DNA from: CAYUQT01 sp964596165
GTDB lineage: Bacteria > Planctomycetota > Phycisphaerae > UBA1845 > JAFGLZ01
Length of the DNA stretch: 64,000 nt
Direction of reading: 5' to 3'
NCBI GenBank assembly: GCA_964596165.1
Contig: CAZQTW010000025.1
Span: forward strand, 1-64,000
The notes under the pieces were generated by a model that saw only the letters and a program-made list of their open reading frames with translations, was not told where the DNA came from and did not search any database. The position numbers were made by a program, and so were the translations under genes. Positions 24,989 through 35,279 of the stretch are shown here, piece after piece. Each line of letters starts with the position of its first letter. Position 1 is the first letter of the stretch.

Positions 24989-25840
24989 ATGGACCAGAAT
25001 CCCCAGCCTCGATCAGTATCCGACCCAATCGACTCGGAATTGCATTGCCCCACCTGCGACTACAACCTCGCCGGTTTGACCGTCAGTCGGTGTCCCGAGT
25101 GCGGCACGGCCTTTGATTTGAGTGAGCTGCGCGCCAATTCCGCCGACCACCCACGGCCAATCCCAGTGTGGGACGATCGTGCAAACGTGAACAGAGTTAC
25201 CGCATTCTTCCGCACCTGTTTTGCCACATGGTTTACCCCTGGGCACTTCGCCAGCCAATTCCCACGGTCGTACGACGCTCGGTCCGCAGCCCGATTTCGA
25301 CTGCTCTGCTCAGTGGTTGCCGTGGGATTGCTCTGGCTGTCGGCGTGCATCGTCCTACTGATCGCGACCCTGGGAAAGTATGTCCCGCAGATCATCATTG
25401 CCAATGCCATCGTCGTCGTACCGGGTGTTCTAGTAGGGGTGGCCGTGTGCGAGCTAATCGCGACAACGATCTTCGCCAAGTGGGTTGAGCTACGGGGCAC
25501 GGGGACTTCGGCGGGTCGTCCTGATGCCCTGTGGACTCACTGGCGTGGTCTTGTCGGTTTCTACCGAAGCTTTCTCATCCTGAGCGCGGTTACGTTCGGA
25601 TCTGCAATGTTTGTCCAAATCTCCCGACCGTCATCATACCTGTCTCTTCCGAGCACCATCCTGGGAATGGCGGTATTGGTATGGTGGTACTCTGCATTGG
25701 TCAGGGCGATTGCAGTCCGAACAGTGCCTACGGCAAAGCGGCTTGTTGCATTCACTATGATTCCTTTGATCGCACTAGGCACCGCAGCCCTCGGAGGCGT
25801 CGTATCCGCCCTATTCTCCGGTTGTATCCAAGGCATCTGA
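24989..25840 (+). CDS. Zinc-ribbon polytopic membrane protein
   Basis: 283 aa. The zinc ribbon is at the N-terminus (C20, C23, C35, C38) around DYNLAGLTVSR, with the same spacing as the ribbon of the 22702 gene. About 90 residues later come five hydrophobic segments, from LLCSVVAVGLLWLSACIVLLI to the end, giving a Yip1-like outline. No enzyme motif is seen. The two ribbon genes flank the MNT/HEPN pair, which is on the opposite strand. The ATG at 24941 is an alternative start. Confidence 0.68.
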   Translation: MDQNPQPRSVSDPIDSELHCPTCDYNLAGLTVSRCPECGTAFDLSELRANSADHPRPIPVWDDRANVNRVTAFFRTCFATWFTPGHFASQFPRSYDARSAARFRLLCSVVAVGLLWLSACIVLLIATLGKYVPQIIIANAIVVVPGVLVGVAVCELIATTIFAKWVELRGTGTSAGRPDALWTHWRGLVGFYRSFLILSAVTFGSAMFVQISRPSSYLSLPSTILGMAVLVWWYSALVRAIAVRTVPTAKRLVAFTMIPLIALGTAALGGVVSALFSGCIQGI

Positions 25841-26311
25841 GAGGCGCAAGGCGTGTCAAGGCGTGCACCGCACGCTTCGGACGCGCCGGGTGCGTGAGAA
25901 TTCTGGTGGGAGTCGTCTGCCCTGAAAGGGCGCAAGATGGGCGAAGCGGCAAACCCCCGTCATTCTCTTGCCCTTTCAGGGCTCAAAGGACTTGGGGTGC
26001 ATACTTTCCGGGGGCTCTGCGCCCGGCTACTCTCTTGTGGCCCTTCAGGCCAAACGGCATCTCGGTTCGTCCGCCCAGTGCAACGCCGCCCAATCTGCCA
26101 TGCACGCCACGGACGCACGCTCTCTCTCCGGGTCGTCCTTGACACCATTGCCGTCGGTACCGAAGATTCAGGTTACATGGCTTGTGTAGGTCCTTGGTGA
26201 GCCGAGAGGGTTTTCGACCGGCCGATCCAGCAGAACGTGGTGTGTCATGGCGTGTGTGGCACGCCGCGGACGCACCTCTGCTGGCGATCAGCCGATCGGG
26301 CGGAGGAGATC
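25841..26311. other. 471-base intergenic region with palindromes
   Basis: No gene. The first part has several short palindromes of the GGTGCGTG/CGTGCACC kind, the middle holds the palindrome array listed at 25915-26070, and the end has a GCGTGTGTGGCACGCC-type stretch ahead of the isomerase-like gene. Confidence 0.6.
25915..26070. repeat. REP-like palindrome array, element 1
   Basis: Successive short inverted repeats: GCCCTGAAAGGGC, TTGCCCTTTCAGGGC, GGGGGCTCTGCGCCC and GGCCCTTCAGGCC, separated by 20-60 bases. The GCCCTTTCAGGGC parts are complementary to each other, so the tract can fold as one or several hairpins. A second tract with similar design but different core is at 42480-42735. No transposase of the REP-associated type is present in the window. 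Confidence 0.65.
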
Positions 26312-27895
26312 ATGAGTACCGACCGACGCTCTTCGTCCGTTTGTGACTGCTGCATGAGCCGCCGTCGATTCCTGGCCGCCGGTTGCGGGCTCTGCGCCGG
26401 CTCTCTTGCCGGGATTACCCTGGCGGCCGACGAGGCGGGTAACTCGGCCGAAGGAGCGGGTGGAAAACGTCCGCGAGTCCGGCTCATCTTCGCCTGCTTC
26501 GCGCTCAAACAGGACCGACCCACGTGGCCCCACATCGGGTACGACTTCGCGGGCGACATCGAGCGGGTGACGTCGGTCCTGACGCAGCAATGCCCGCACG
26601 TGGAGTTCGTTCCCACGGTCGTCAACAGCCCCGAGCAGGCCCAGAAGCTCATTGCCGCCGACCGCTCGGATCGCATCGACGGCTATGTGGTCTACCACAT
26701 GAACAACTGGATACAGGTGATGCAGGTCGTCGTGGGGTCCGGCAAGCCGACGCTCATCGCCGACTTCTCTTTTGCGGGCAGCGGCGGGTTTTTGGTCTAC
26801 ACGGCCGGCCTGCGCCGAAAGCACACGAACTTCTCGGTGGTCGCCTCATCGAAGATCGAAGACCTAGCCGCCTCGGCGACATGTTTCGAGGTCCTGGGCA
26901 AGGGCGGCTCGGTCGCCGACTTCGTCTCCGCGTGCGACCGCGTGCGGCGCGAAAAGACCCCCGCCTGCGACACCGCCGCGTGCAAGGACGATCCGCTCAA
27001 AGTGGCCGACATGGGGCAATGCCTGGAGGTGATGAAGCGGGCCAAGCTGGTGACCGTCGGCGGGAAGATGCGGGACGTCGCCAAGGAGATCAAGCAGCAC
27101 CTGGGCATCGAGGTGATACCGATCGACTTCAAGGAACTCGTCGCGGCCTACGAGAAGGCCGACGAGGACAAGTCGCGGGAACTCGCGGGCCGGTGGAAAT
27201 CCGGCGCCCGCAGTGTCACGCTTGACGATCCCGACGGGACACTGCTCAAGTCGGCCAGGCAATACCTGGCCCAGCAGGCCGTCCTTGCCAAGTATCAGGC
27301 CGAGGCGATCACGATCAACTGCCTCGGCGGTTTCTACGGAGGGCACCTGACGTCATACCCCTGTCTGGGATTCGTCGAATTGCTGGATGCCGGTCTGGTG
27401 GGGGCCTGCGAGGCCGATCTGCTGTCGACCGCCACGATGATCGCGATGAAGCATCTCGTGGGGCGCCCCGGATACATCTCCGATCCGGTGCTGGACACCT
27501 CCAAGCGGCAGATCATCTACGCCCACTGCGTCGCCTCGACCAAGGTGTTCGGTCCGGCCGGCGGGTCCAATCCCTACGAGATCCTGACGCATTCCGAGGA
27601 CCGTCGCGGCGCGTCGGTTCGCTCGTTCCTTCCCTTGGGATACATGACCTCGACGATGGAGATCCATCCGGGCCGACAGGAGATTCTGTTTCACCGCGCC
27701 AAGGCCGTGGACAACATCGTCATCGACCGCGCGTGCCGAACCAAGCTCGCCGGCGAGGTCGTCGGCGACATGGAGAAGCTCTTGACGTTCTGGGATCTGT
27801 ACGGCTGGCACCGCGTCACGTTCTACGGCGACCTGCGGGAGCCGGTGAAGGAACTGGCGGCGGCCCTGAAGTTCAAGTTCGTCGAAGAGGCATGA
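26312..27895 (+). CDS. Tat-signal sugar isomerase-like protein (L-fucose/arabinose isomerase superfamily)
   Basis: 527 aa. The start ATG at 26312 has GGAGGAG upstream. MSTDRRSSSVCDCCMSRRRFLAAG carries a twin-arginine motif and a hydrophobic Ala/Gly-rich stretch. The body resembles the L-fucose/L-arabinose isomerase superfamily: an N-terminal Rossmann-like part with DGYVVYHMNNWIQV, a middle part, and the C-terminal GRQEILFHRAKAVDN segment. Seen here is a match in outline only; metal-binding residues were not located with confidence, and export of an isomerase is unusual, so a substrate-binding or modified catalytic role is possible. A decayed sialidase-like frame overlaps its stop. Confidence 0.7.
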   Translation: MSTDRRSSSVCDCCMSRRRFLAAGCGLCAGSLAGITLAADEAGNSAEGAGGKRPRVRLIFACFALKQDRPTWPHIGYDFAGDIERVTSVLTQQCPHVEFVPTVVNSPEQAQKLIAADRSDRIDGYVVYHMNNWIQVMQVVVGSGKPTLIADFSFAGSGGFLVYTAGLRRKHTNFSVVASSKIEDLAASATCFEVLGKGGSVADFVSACDRVRREKTPACDTAACKDDPLKVADMGQCLEVMKRAKLVTVGGKMRDVAKEIKQHLGIEVIPIDFKELVAAYEKADEDKSRELAGRWKSGARSVTLDDPDGTLLKSARQYLAQQAVLAKYQAEAITINCLGGFYGGHLTSYPCLGFVELLDAGLVGACEADLLSTATMIAMKHLVGRPGYISDPVLDTSKRQIIYAHCVASTKVFGPAGGSNPYEILTHSEDRRGASVRSFLPLGYMTSTMEIHPGRQEILFHRAKAVDNIVIDRACRTKLAGEVVGDMEKLLTFWDLYGWHRVTFYGDLREPVKELAAALKFKFVEEA

Positions 27896-28362
27896 GGTAT
27901 AGCAAGCCGCTCGACGTAATCCCGAAGGCCCACCGCGAGGGATGAGGAGGCGAGGAACATGACGCGGCCGAGCTTCCCAACGGCGACCTGCTCTGTGTCT
28001 TCCGCAGACGAGACCCCAAGAGTCCGGGTCGCGAAGTTCGCTGGCAGGGCCTTATGAGGAAAGAGGGCGATGGATGGATGCCCATCGCCGTCGGTCCGGC
28101 GCCTTTTCCCCACAGTGGCCACCCCGAGTTGCTGGCGACGCGCGAAGGGGTGGTGCTTCACATCGCCACCAGCGGCATCCACGGGACGAGCGACGGCGGC
28201 CAGACCTGGCACCGCGTGAACGCCCCCGGCACGAACTACTATCCGCGCGGCCTTCAGGCTCCCGATGGCCGCATCTGCATCTTCGCCCACATCGGGTCTG
28301 ACGACGCCTACGGCGCCGTCGATCAGGCCATTACGATGGACACGTTTCGGTTGAAGCCGTAG
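27892..28362 (+). pseudogene. Decayed sialidase-like (BNR repeat) gene
   Basis: An ATG overlapping the isomerase-like stop (ATGA) opens a frame reading KPLDVIPKAHREG, then TGA at 27943, then in the same frame AAELPNGDLLCVFR, GWMPIAVG, HIATSGIHGTSDGGQTW and ending FRLKP. The SxDGGxTW sequence is a BNR/Asp-box, the mark of sialidase-type beta-propellers. A complete gene would be over 350 codons; about 155 remain and one is a stop, so internal DNA has been lost. It was probably the second gene of an operon with the isomerase-like gene. Confidence 0.75.
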
Positions 28363-28647
28363 GGCTAGGTCGCCAGGGTTTGTGACCTTTCGGGAACGTG
28401 GCAAGACGGGTTTCATCCGCCGCATTTTCCACAGAGCCGCCTCGCCCACCTCTGCAGGGCCGAAGGCCGTGCCAGGGTGTCGAGCCGGGATCGTGGGCAT
28501 CAGCTCGCCTGGTGCAACGCGGAAAACCGCGAGGCCCGATTTTGGGCACCGGGGCGACACGCCCCGGCTCTGTCGGCGGTGGGGCGGGTTTCACCCGACG
28601 ACAATCCCCACATTGTAGCGACCTGTGCCCCTGCGGGCCGAACGTGC
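28363..28647. other. Intergenic region with hairpins
   Basis: No gene. It includes a GCGGAAAACCGC mini-hairpin and the hairpin at 28549-28567, between the decayed sialidase-like gene and the end of the convergent GH43-like gene. Confidence 0.55.
28549..28567. repeat. CCGG-ACA-CCGG hairpin, copy 2
   Basis: Stem CCGGGGCG/CGCCCCGG around an ACA loop, flanked by GGCA and CTCTGTC. Compared with the copy at 14048-14066 two stem pairs have changed on both sides while pairing is kept. Confidence 0.8.
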
Positions 28648-29745
28648 TCACTCCAGTCGACCGATGGCAATGCCGTACTCGCCCATGACGGAGTAGAGCA
28701 GATACGTCTTGCCGGCCTCCTTGAAGATGCCGGGGTCGCGGAGGGCGTTCTCCGGCTTCCGCGACAGACCGCCCTGCGAGAACTCGAGCGGAAGATTTGC
28801 CCCTTCCCATGGCCTCTCGGGACGGAGGACGTCCTCGAAGCTCGGAGCGGCCTTCCAGGTGGTCCAGTCATCTCCCAGTGTGCAGCGCGTGCGAAGGATC
28901 CGTTCGGGGCGGTGTCCGATGCAGGTGAAGTAGAACGTCAGCTCGTCACCGTTGAGGTCGATGGCTGCGTGACGGAAGCGGAATGCAACACGGCCGCTCC
29001 ACGGTTTGGTCGTTGCGGAGTCCTTGCCCTCGCCTTGCGGATGTAGAGCCTGTACGGCCTGTGCTTTGTCGATCACGTCATGTCCGTTCTCGAAGGGCGC
29101 CTTGAGATCACGGGCGCGGAAGACCCGCCCTAAACCGGTGAGGCCGTACCAACAACCCTTGTACCGGAACATGCGCAGATAAGCGGGCGCCACGATGACA
29201 TTCAGCGGCGTATAGTGGATCCCGTCCTTGGACACGGCCACGGAGGTGGCTTGGCCCGGATGCTCTTCGAAGCCGGGGTGCTTCGCCTCCTTCGGTACGA
29301 CACCGTGGTAATAGAGCAAGATCTCCTGATTTCGCTCGTCGACGATCACGTCGGGCGACGCGATGTGTCTGTGAAACACCCGCTGGTCGGCCAGGTGGAG
29401 GACGCCGCCGGGGTGAATCGTGTATGGGCCTTCGACGGCGTTCGCGTAGGCCATGCGGATGTACCGGCCGCGATGGTGTCCGAAGTAGAGGTAGTACTTG
29501 CCCAGGGGCTTCTTCACCCAAGGGGGCACTCGAATGAGCGAAGGACCGTTGATGTTGGAGCCGTCTTCGCCCGGGAGCATCTGCGGCGTGATGATGGGGT
29601 TTCGCGGCAGTCTGATAACGCGGAACTTGCTCGACTGAATTCGCGCGGAATCACGTGGCCCGACGGTACCCCATTCGGCGGGCGTCGCTGGGGAGGCTGC
29701 GAGAACCCAACATGCGGCAGACACGATCCACGAGGACAGGAGCAC
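28648..29745 (-). CDS. Secreted five-bladed beta-propeller glycosidase-like protein (GH43/GH130-like)
   Basis: 365 aa. GTG start at 29745 with AGAGG upstream; a hydrophobic signal peptide WIVSAACWVLAASPATPA follows. The rest reads as a five-bladed propeller of the GH32/43/130 kind: NPIITPQMLPGEDGSNINGPS, GKYYLYFGHHRGRYIRMAYA, HIASPDVIVDERNQEILLYYHG, KGCWYGLTGLG and ALRDPGIFKEAGKTYLLYS. A conserved Asp/Glu trio is plausible but not assigned. It follows the phosphodiesterase gene by 24 bases on the same strand, so both may be cotranscribed. Confidence 0.75.
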   Translation of the reverse strand: MLLSSWIVSAACWVLAASPATPAEWGTVGPRDSARIQSSKFRVIRLPRNPIITPQMLPGEDGSNINGPSLIRVPPWVKKPLGKYYLYFGHHRGRYIRMAYANAVEGPYTIHPGGVLHLADQRVFHRHIASPDVIVDERNQEILLYYHGVVPKEAKHPGFEEHPGQATSVAVSKDGIHYTPLNVIVAPAYLRMFRYKGCWYGLTGLGRVFRARDLKAPFENGHDVIDKAQAVQALHPQGEGKDSATTKPWSGRVAFRFRHAAIDLNGDELTFYFTCIGHRPERILRTRCTLGDDWTTWKAAPSFEDVLRPERPWEGANLPLEFSQGGLSRKPENALRDPGIFKEAGKTYLLYSVMGEYGIAIGRLE

Positions 29746-29769
29746 GGAAAACCTCTTGGCAACAGGATC

Positions 29770-30966
29770 TCACTGCTTTCCCTGGCTGTCCAGCGGCCGG
29801 ATCAGCGAGTGACCCGCAAGCGGCGGGTCTTTCTCGTTCGGCCGTGTCGCCGTGATCGCCTTTCGTGTCAGGTGGTTCAGATCGAGGCCGAAGCGATCCA
29901 GGATCGTCGGCGTGATGTCGGCACGGTCGCCATTACGACAGACTTTCGGGTCGTTGGTAGCCAGGAAGACCCGAGGCGCCGCCCTGTGGCCCGTCTTACC
30001 CTCATCGAATCCGTGATCGGCCGTCACATAGATGATCGTCTGGTCGTAGAGCTTCAGGTCCTTGAGCTTCTGCACAATTTTGCCGGTCCAGGTATCGTTG
30101 GAGATGAGGGCGTCGTTGTACTCCTTCGAGTTTTCGCCGTGTTGGTGGCCCTTGTGGTCGACCTCGGCGAAGTGGACGAAGAAGAAGAACGGCTTGTCCT
30201 TGTACGTATCGAGCAGCTCGATTGCCTTGGTTCCGACCTTCTCGTCGAGCATCAGCCCGAAGATCCATTCGTCGCAGGCCTTCGACATGTTCATGTAGGG
30301 CTTGCCGGGTGTGACACGGTACTTGACGCCGTTTTCCTCGATGACATAGCTGCCCGGTTCACCCATCAGGCGTTTTCTCATCGCGCGCAAAGGTCTTTCC
30401 TGGTTGTCGTCGGCGTCACGGTTCTTCATGGCCCGTCGGCCGCCTTGCTGTCCGCCGGCGCGGTTCTCCCTGCGACTGCCGGGACGCGCAGCCTGGCTGG
30501 CGGCCGCCGCTTCTTGATCGGTGATCTTCACCTTCTGGGGCGGATCGATCTCGCCGCAATGGCCCTTCTTGCCGATCACCGCCACGGCGGCGAACCGGTC
30601 CGGTCCGAAGTGTTCCTTGAGCCGTTCGAAGACGCTCAGCCCGGTCGGTACGGGTTGATACCGCGCGTTGCTATAGACGCCCGTGACGTCGGGATCGTAG
30701 CCGGTGAGGATCTGGCTCCAGCCGGCCTTGGTGTCGGTGGTGCCGCGGATATCGATGTCCACCATTTTGCCTTCGGCCGCGAGGGCCTTGAGGTTCGGCA
30801 GCTCGCCCCGCGACAGGCACTCTTGGACGTGCTCTCGCTGCGCGCCGTCCCAGCCGATTAGGATGATGTTCCTGGGCTTTCCGCTCCGATCGACCTGTGC
30901 CAACGCCCTCGTCGCGCAGGTAGCGACGACAACGACTACCAAGACTCGGGATAGTACCTTTGCCAT
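29770..30966 (-). CDS. Secreted type I phosphodiesterase/nucleotide pyrophosphatase or sulfatase-like hydrolase
   Basis: Alkaline phosphatase superfamily, 398 aa. Signal peptide VLVVVVVATCATRALA. Metal and nucleophile landmarks: LIGWDGA near residue 40, GTTDTKAGWSQILTG with the nucleophile Thr or Ser around 85-95, FFFFVHFAEVDHKGH (two metal ligands) and TADHGFDEGK. A Gln/Arg/Ala-rich insert with many Arg and Gly residues sits near 185-215. The ATG at 30966 follows AAAGGGG. It is divergent from the sulfatase at 31136 and precedes the GH43-like gene. Confidence 0.85.
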   Translation of the reverse strand: MAKVLSRVLVVVVVATCATRALAQVDRSGKPRNIILIGWDGAQREHVQECLSRGELPNLKALAAEGKMVDIDIRGTTDTKAGWSQILTGYDPDVTGVYSNARYQPVPTGLSVFERLKEHFGPDRFAAVAVIGKKGHCGEIDPPQKVKITDQEAAAASQAARPGSRRENRAGGQQGGRRAMKNRDADDNQERPLRAMRKRLMGEPGSYVIEENGVKYRVTPGKPYMNMSKACDEWIFGLMLDEKVGTKAIELLDTYKDKPFFFFVHFAEVDHKGHQHGENSKEYNDALISNDTWTGKIVQKLKDLKLYDQTIIYVTADHGFDEGKTGHRAAPRVFLATNDPKVCRNGDRADITPTILDRFGLDLNHLTRKAITATRPNEKDPPLAGHSLIRPLDSQGKQ

Positions 30967-31135
30967 GACCGGCCCCTTTCTGGCGGACTTTCCGTTAGTG
31001 CCTCCGCTCGGATAGCGCAACGAGTGGAATGGGGTCATATTGCGGGCCGGATCGAGCCATTTGATCCAACCGATTGATCGAACAGCTCTTGCGGCTTACT
31101 GTTGCGGATGCGGGTTGCATTCAGGAGAGTCTGCC

Positions 31136-32731
<1,596 letters not shown>

Positions 32732-32887
32732 GGTTGGCACAAGCCATCGCGGCCCCGCGCGAATGAGCGCGTGTGTGCGGCACGTAACGGACCGTTTGGG
32801 CGGAGAGCGTGCAACGTGCATCGGCTACGACCACGACCTGTCGCACCCGACAAGCCGCCTGGGGCTTGCGTTCGAGTACGTCACCTC

Positions 32888-32896
32888 TGATATAAT
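32888..32896 (+). promoter_or_regulatory. Extended -10 promoter before DUF433/DUF5615 pair
   Basis: TGATATAAT is a perfect extended -10 (TG-N-TATAAT) 22 bases before the GTG start, which would leave a leader just long enough for the AGGAGGG ribosome-binding site. No clear -35 is seen, as is allowed for extended -10 promoters. Confidence 0.45.
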
Positions 32897-32917
32897 TGGA
32901 AATAGGAGGGAGGCACC

Positions 32918-33256
32918 GTGAACCTGGTCGTTGAATCTGACCCAGTACCGCTGCGAATGGACAAGGGTGGGACTCTGCGCGTCGGTCAAACGCGCGTCAC
33001 CTTGGAGTCGGTTATTGAGGCGTTCAGAGACGGTGCTACAGCCGAAGAGATTGTCCATCGGTACACCTCACTTGACCTGCCCGATGTCTATGCGGTGATA
33101 GCCTACTACCTGAGGCACCGCTCCGAGGTGGATGCCTACCTTCAGGAGTGCCGCCGAGAATCCGAGGATGTTCGCCGGGCCATGGAATCCAGGTTCGGCG
33201 CAAACGGCCTTCGCGAGAGATTGCTGGCCCGTCGTCATGGAAAGAGTCCAGGCTGA
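32918..33256 (+). CDS. DUF433 antitoxin-like protein
   Basis: 112 aa. GTG start with AGGAGGG eight bases upstream. Beta start PLRMDKGGTLRVGQTRVTLESVIEAFRDG, then the family's helix-turn-helix segment GATAEEIVHRYTSLDLPDVYAVIAYYLRHR, then a charged helical tail. DUF433 proteins are DNA-binding antitoxins partnered with DUF5615 PIN-like toxins. The stop overlaps the next start by one base (TGATG), so the two are coupled. The second such pair is at 52358-52965. Confidence 0.85.
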   Translation: MNLVVESDPVPLRMDKGGTLRVGQTRVTLESVIEAFRDGATAEEIVHRYTSLDLPDVYAVIAYYLRHRSEVDAYLQECRRESEDVRRAMESRFGANGLRERLLARRHGKSPG

Positions 33257-33606
33257 TGCTTCGGCTGGCCGCTGAGGAGAATTTCAACGCCGATATTGTC
33301 CGAGGATTGCTTCGTCGGAATCCAGATCTCGACATCGTGTGCATACAAGATGTCGGACTTTCCGGGGCGGATGATCACATGGTTCTCGAATGGTGTGCCC
33401 GTGAGAACGGGATACTGCTCACCCACGACATGAAAACGATACCAGGCTTCGCCTATCAGCGGGTACAGGCAGGGCGTCCCATGCCTGGCGTATTCGAAGT
33501 CCCGCTTTCCTGTCCGATGGGTACCGTAATCGACGATCTGTCGCTGCTTACGGAATGCAGCTTCGAAGATGAATGGGCCGGGCAGGTTCGGTACCTTCCC
33601 CTGTGA
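33256..33606 (+). CDS. DUF5615 PIN-like toxin
   Basis: 116 aa. The PIN-like fold shows LAAEENFNADIVRGLL at the start, IVCIQDVGLSGADDHMVLEWCARE in the middle and ILLTHDMKT near residue 55. The usual first acidic motif of the family is D-E-N; here it reads E-E-N, a conservative change that may still bind metal. Likely an RNA-targeting toxin held by the upstream DUF433 protein. It overlaps that gene by one base. Confidence 0.82.
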   Translation: MLRLAAEENFNADIVRGLLRRNPDLDIVCIQDVGLSGADDHMVLEWCARENGILLTHDMKTIPGFAYQRVQAGRPMPGVFEVPLSCPMGTVIDDLSLLTECSFEDEWAGQVRYLPL

Positions 33607-33713
33607 AGACAAGACTGGTTCGGTCCTTTTCCTCCTGATGGGGTGGGCAATGACTTGTCGGCGTGCTAAAGAGAGGAAGCCCACAACGTGAGTTGCCTGG
33701 CTCACCCCGTGGG

Positions 33714-34961
33714 CTAGAACTCCTGAATCAGGGCCAGCATCTTGCGATCGAGTTTGTGTCCCTTCACGTCCTCGTACTTCACGTCGGATCGATTGCTGTC
33801 GAGGATCCCGAACGTCCCGCGGAACTCCCACAACGCGTGTCCCCAGCCCTTCTCCTTCCATAGCGACAGCACGTCGCGCATCCACGCGAGTGTAACGTCG
33901 TGCGGCGTCTGGTTGTAGACACCCCATTCCCCGACGTGGACCTTGACGCCCCGGGCCTCCAACTTGAACCACGGCTCGTGTTCCTTGATCAACCGGTTCC
34001 TGTCCCAGAGGCCATAGCCGACGACCACGCCGATCAGGCGGTCTCTGAAGTGACTGGGCGTGACGACCATGGGCCAGGTCGGGACCACCTTGTTGGTGAG
34101 CCACGGCGCCCCCGTTGCGGCCCAGCTCGCCTTGTAGTGCGTCAGGCTTGCCGGCGCGTAGCCCCGCAGGCTCTGGACGAGTCCGAGGTCGACGATGCCG
34201 GGCACCGGCGCGTGACCGATGTCCACGCCGTCGGCGAAGATCAGCCGGCCGAGATCGATTTGGCGAATTCCCGCGACCAGCGCCCGAACGACCTCAACAT
34301 AGTCGTGCTCGGTGATCAGATACGGGGCGAATTCCGGCAGTTGCGCTTTCAGCAGCTTGGTCAGCTTCTCGCCCAACGAGGCGTAGGGCGGTTCGTTGAG
34401 CAGGTCGAAGCTGAGCCGTTCGTTGGGGATGCCCTTGTACCGCCCGGCGAAGTGCCGCCAGTGGTGAACCGCCGCGTTCAACGCTTGCTTGCGGTCTTCC
34501 GGCGGACCATGGAAGAGCCGCATCGGTTCCTGGTCGACGCCGTTCACGCAGTAGCCGGGGATGCGGTGGAAACACAGATTGATGTGGATGCCGTATTGCC
34601 GGCCAAGTTCGACGGCCTGGTCGACGAACTTGAGCGGCTCGTCGTTGATGGTCATCCAGTCGGTGCGACTGCTCCAGTTCCAATACGACAGGGGCAGCCG
34701 GGCGAAGTTGAAGCCCCACGTGGCCATCAACTCAAAATCGAGCTCGGAGAACGGCTGCGGCTTCCGGCCCCAGCCGAACATCTCCTGGAGGTTGAAGCCC
34801 TTCCACCGAGGGATGTGAGTGGCATCCACGGGCACGCCGTTCGGCATCCCCGCTGGGCGGGATTGGCTCGGGCGAATTGCCTGTTGATCCGCCGGCGCGA
34901 TTCGCGAGACGCCCGTTGCGGCAAGTCCGACCGAGGTCCTGATGAATTGCCTTCTATTCAT
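33714..34961 (-). CDS. Tat-exported glycoside hydrolase family 5 (cellulase-like)
   Basis: 415 aa. Twin-arginine start MNRRQFIRTSVGLAATG. The TIM-barrel body shows FNLQEMFGW, MATWGFNFARLPLSY, then the catalytic acid/base E190 in FDLLNEP and the nucleophile E345 in HVGEWG, the GH5 arrangement. Length is normal for the family. The exact substrate (beta-glucan, mannan or another beta-linked glycan) cannot be told. It faces away from the GH106-like gene at 35280. Confidence 0.9.
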   Translation of the reverse strand: MNRRQFIRTSVGLAATGVSRIAPADQQAIRPSQSRPAGMPNGVPVDATHIPRWKGFNLQEMFGWGRKPQPFSELDFELMATWGFNFARLPLSYWNWSSRTDWMTINDEPLKFVDQAVELGRQYGIHINLCFHRIPGYCVNGVDQEPMRLFHGPPEDRKQALNAAVHHWRHFAGRYKGIPNERLSFDLLNEPPYASLGEKLTKLLKAQLPEFAPYLITEHDYVEVVRALVAGIRQIDLGRLIFADGVDIGHAPVPGIVDLGLVQSLRGYAPASLTHYKASWAATGAPWLTNKVVPTWPMVVTPSHFRDRLIGVVVGYGLWDRNRLIKEHEPWFKLEARGVKVHVGEWGVYNQTPHDVTLAWMRDVLSLWKEKGWGHALWEFRGTFGILDSNRSDVKYEDVKGHKLDRKMLALIQEF

Positions 34962-35090
34962 GTGTTACGTGTCTTTCGTCAACGACCGCAGCGCTCCACC
35001 CCGAGAATGGCAGGCAGGCGTCCCGCTCGTCGGGGGGCAACATGCCCGCGCCTCAACGCATCAGTGTACCTTGGGTTTCCTGGTATCGCG

Positions 35091-35125
35091 AACGCGCTCC
35101 CTGACGGTCGCGGTTCTGATTGACA
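35091..35125. repeat. Dispersed GC-rich repeat, copy 4
   Basis: Fourth copy of the CGGTCGCGGTTCTGATTG repeat, in the space between the GH5 and GH106-like genes. Confidence 0.65.
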
Positions 35126-35188
35126 GCTTGATTCTGTGTGGGCGCCTTACGATGAACAGACCGACTGAGAACGGCGCTTGACGGCCCG

Positions 35189-35248
35189 CGCGTTCGGGGT
35201 CGCTGGAGCATGACAATCCGTCTTCGCCAAGCTATCTTCACGCCACAT
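35189..35248 (+). promoter_or_regulatory. Shared upstream element, copy 1
   Basis: A tract ending AGCTATCTTCACGCCACA, 32 bases before the GH106-like start. A related tract lies 24 bases before the beta-helix/SMP-30 gene at 46277-46332 (AGCTATCCTCACGCCACA), with a shared CATGACAA/CGTGACAA block upstream. Both end at the start of a polysaccharide-related gene, so a common control element or a mobile repeat are equally open. Confidence 0.4.
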
Positions 35249-35279
35249 GTTCACCCTATCTGAAAGGAAGAGACACCTC

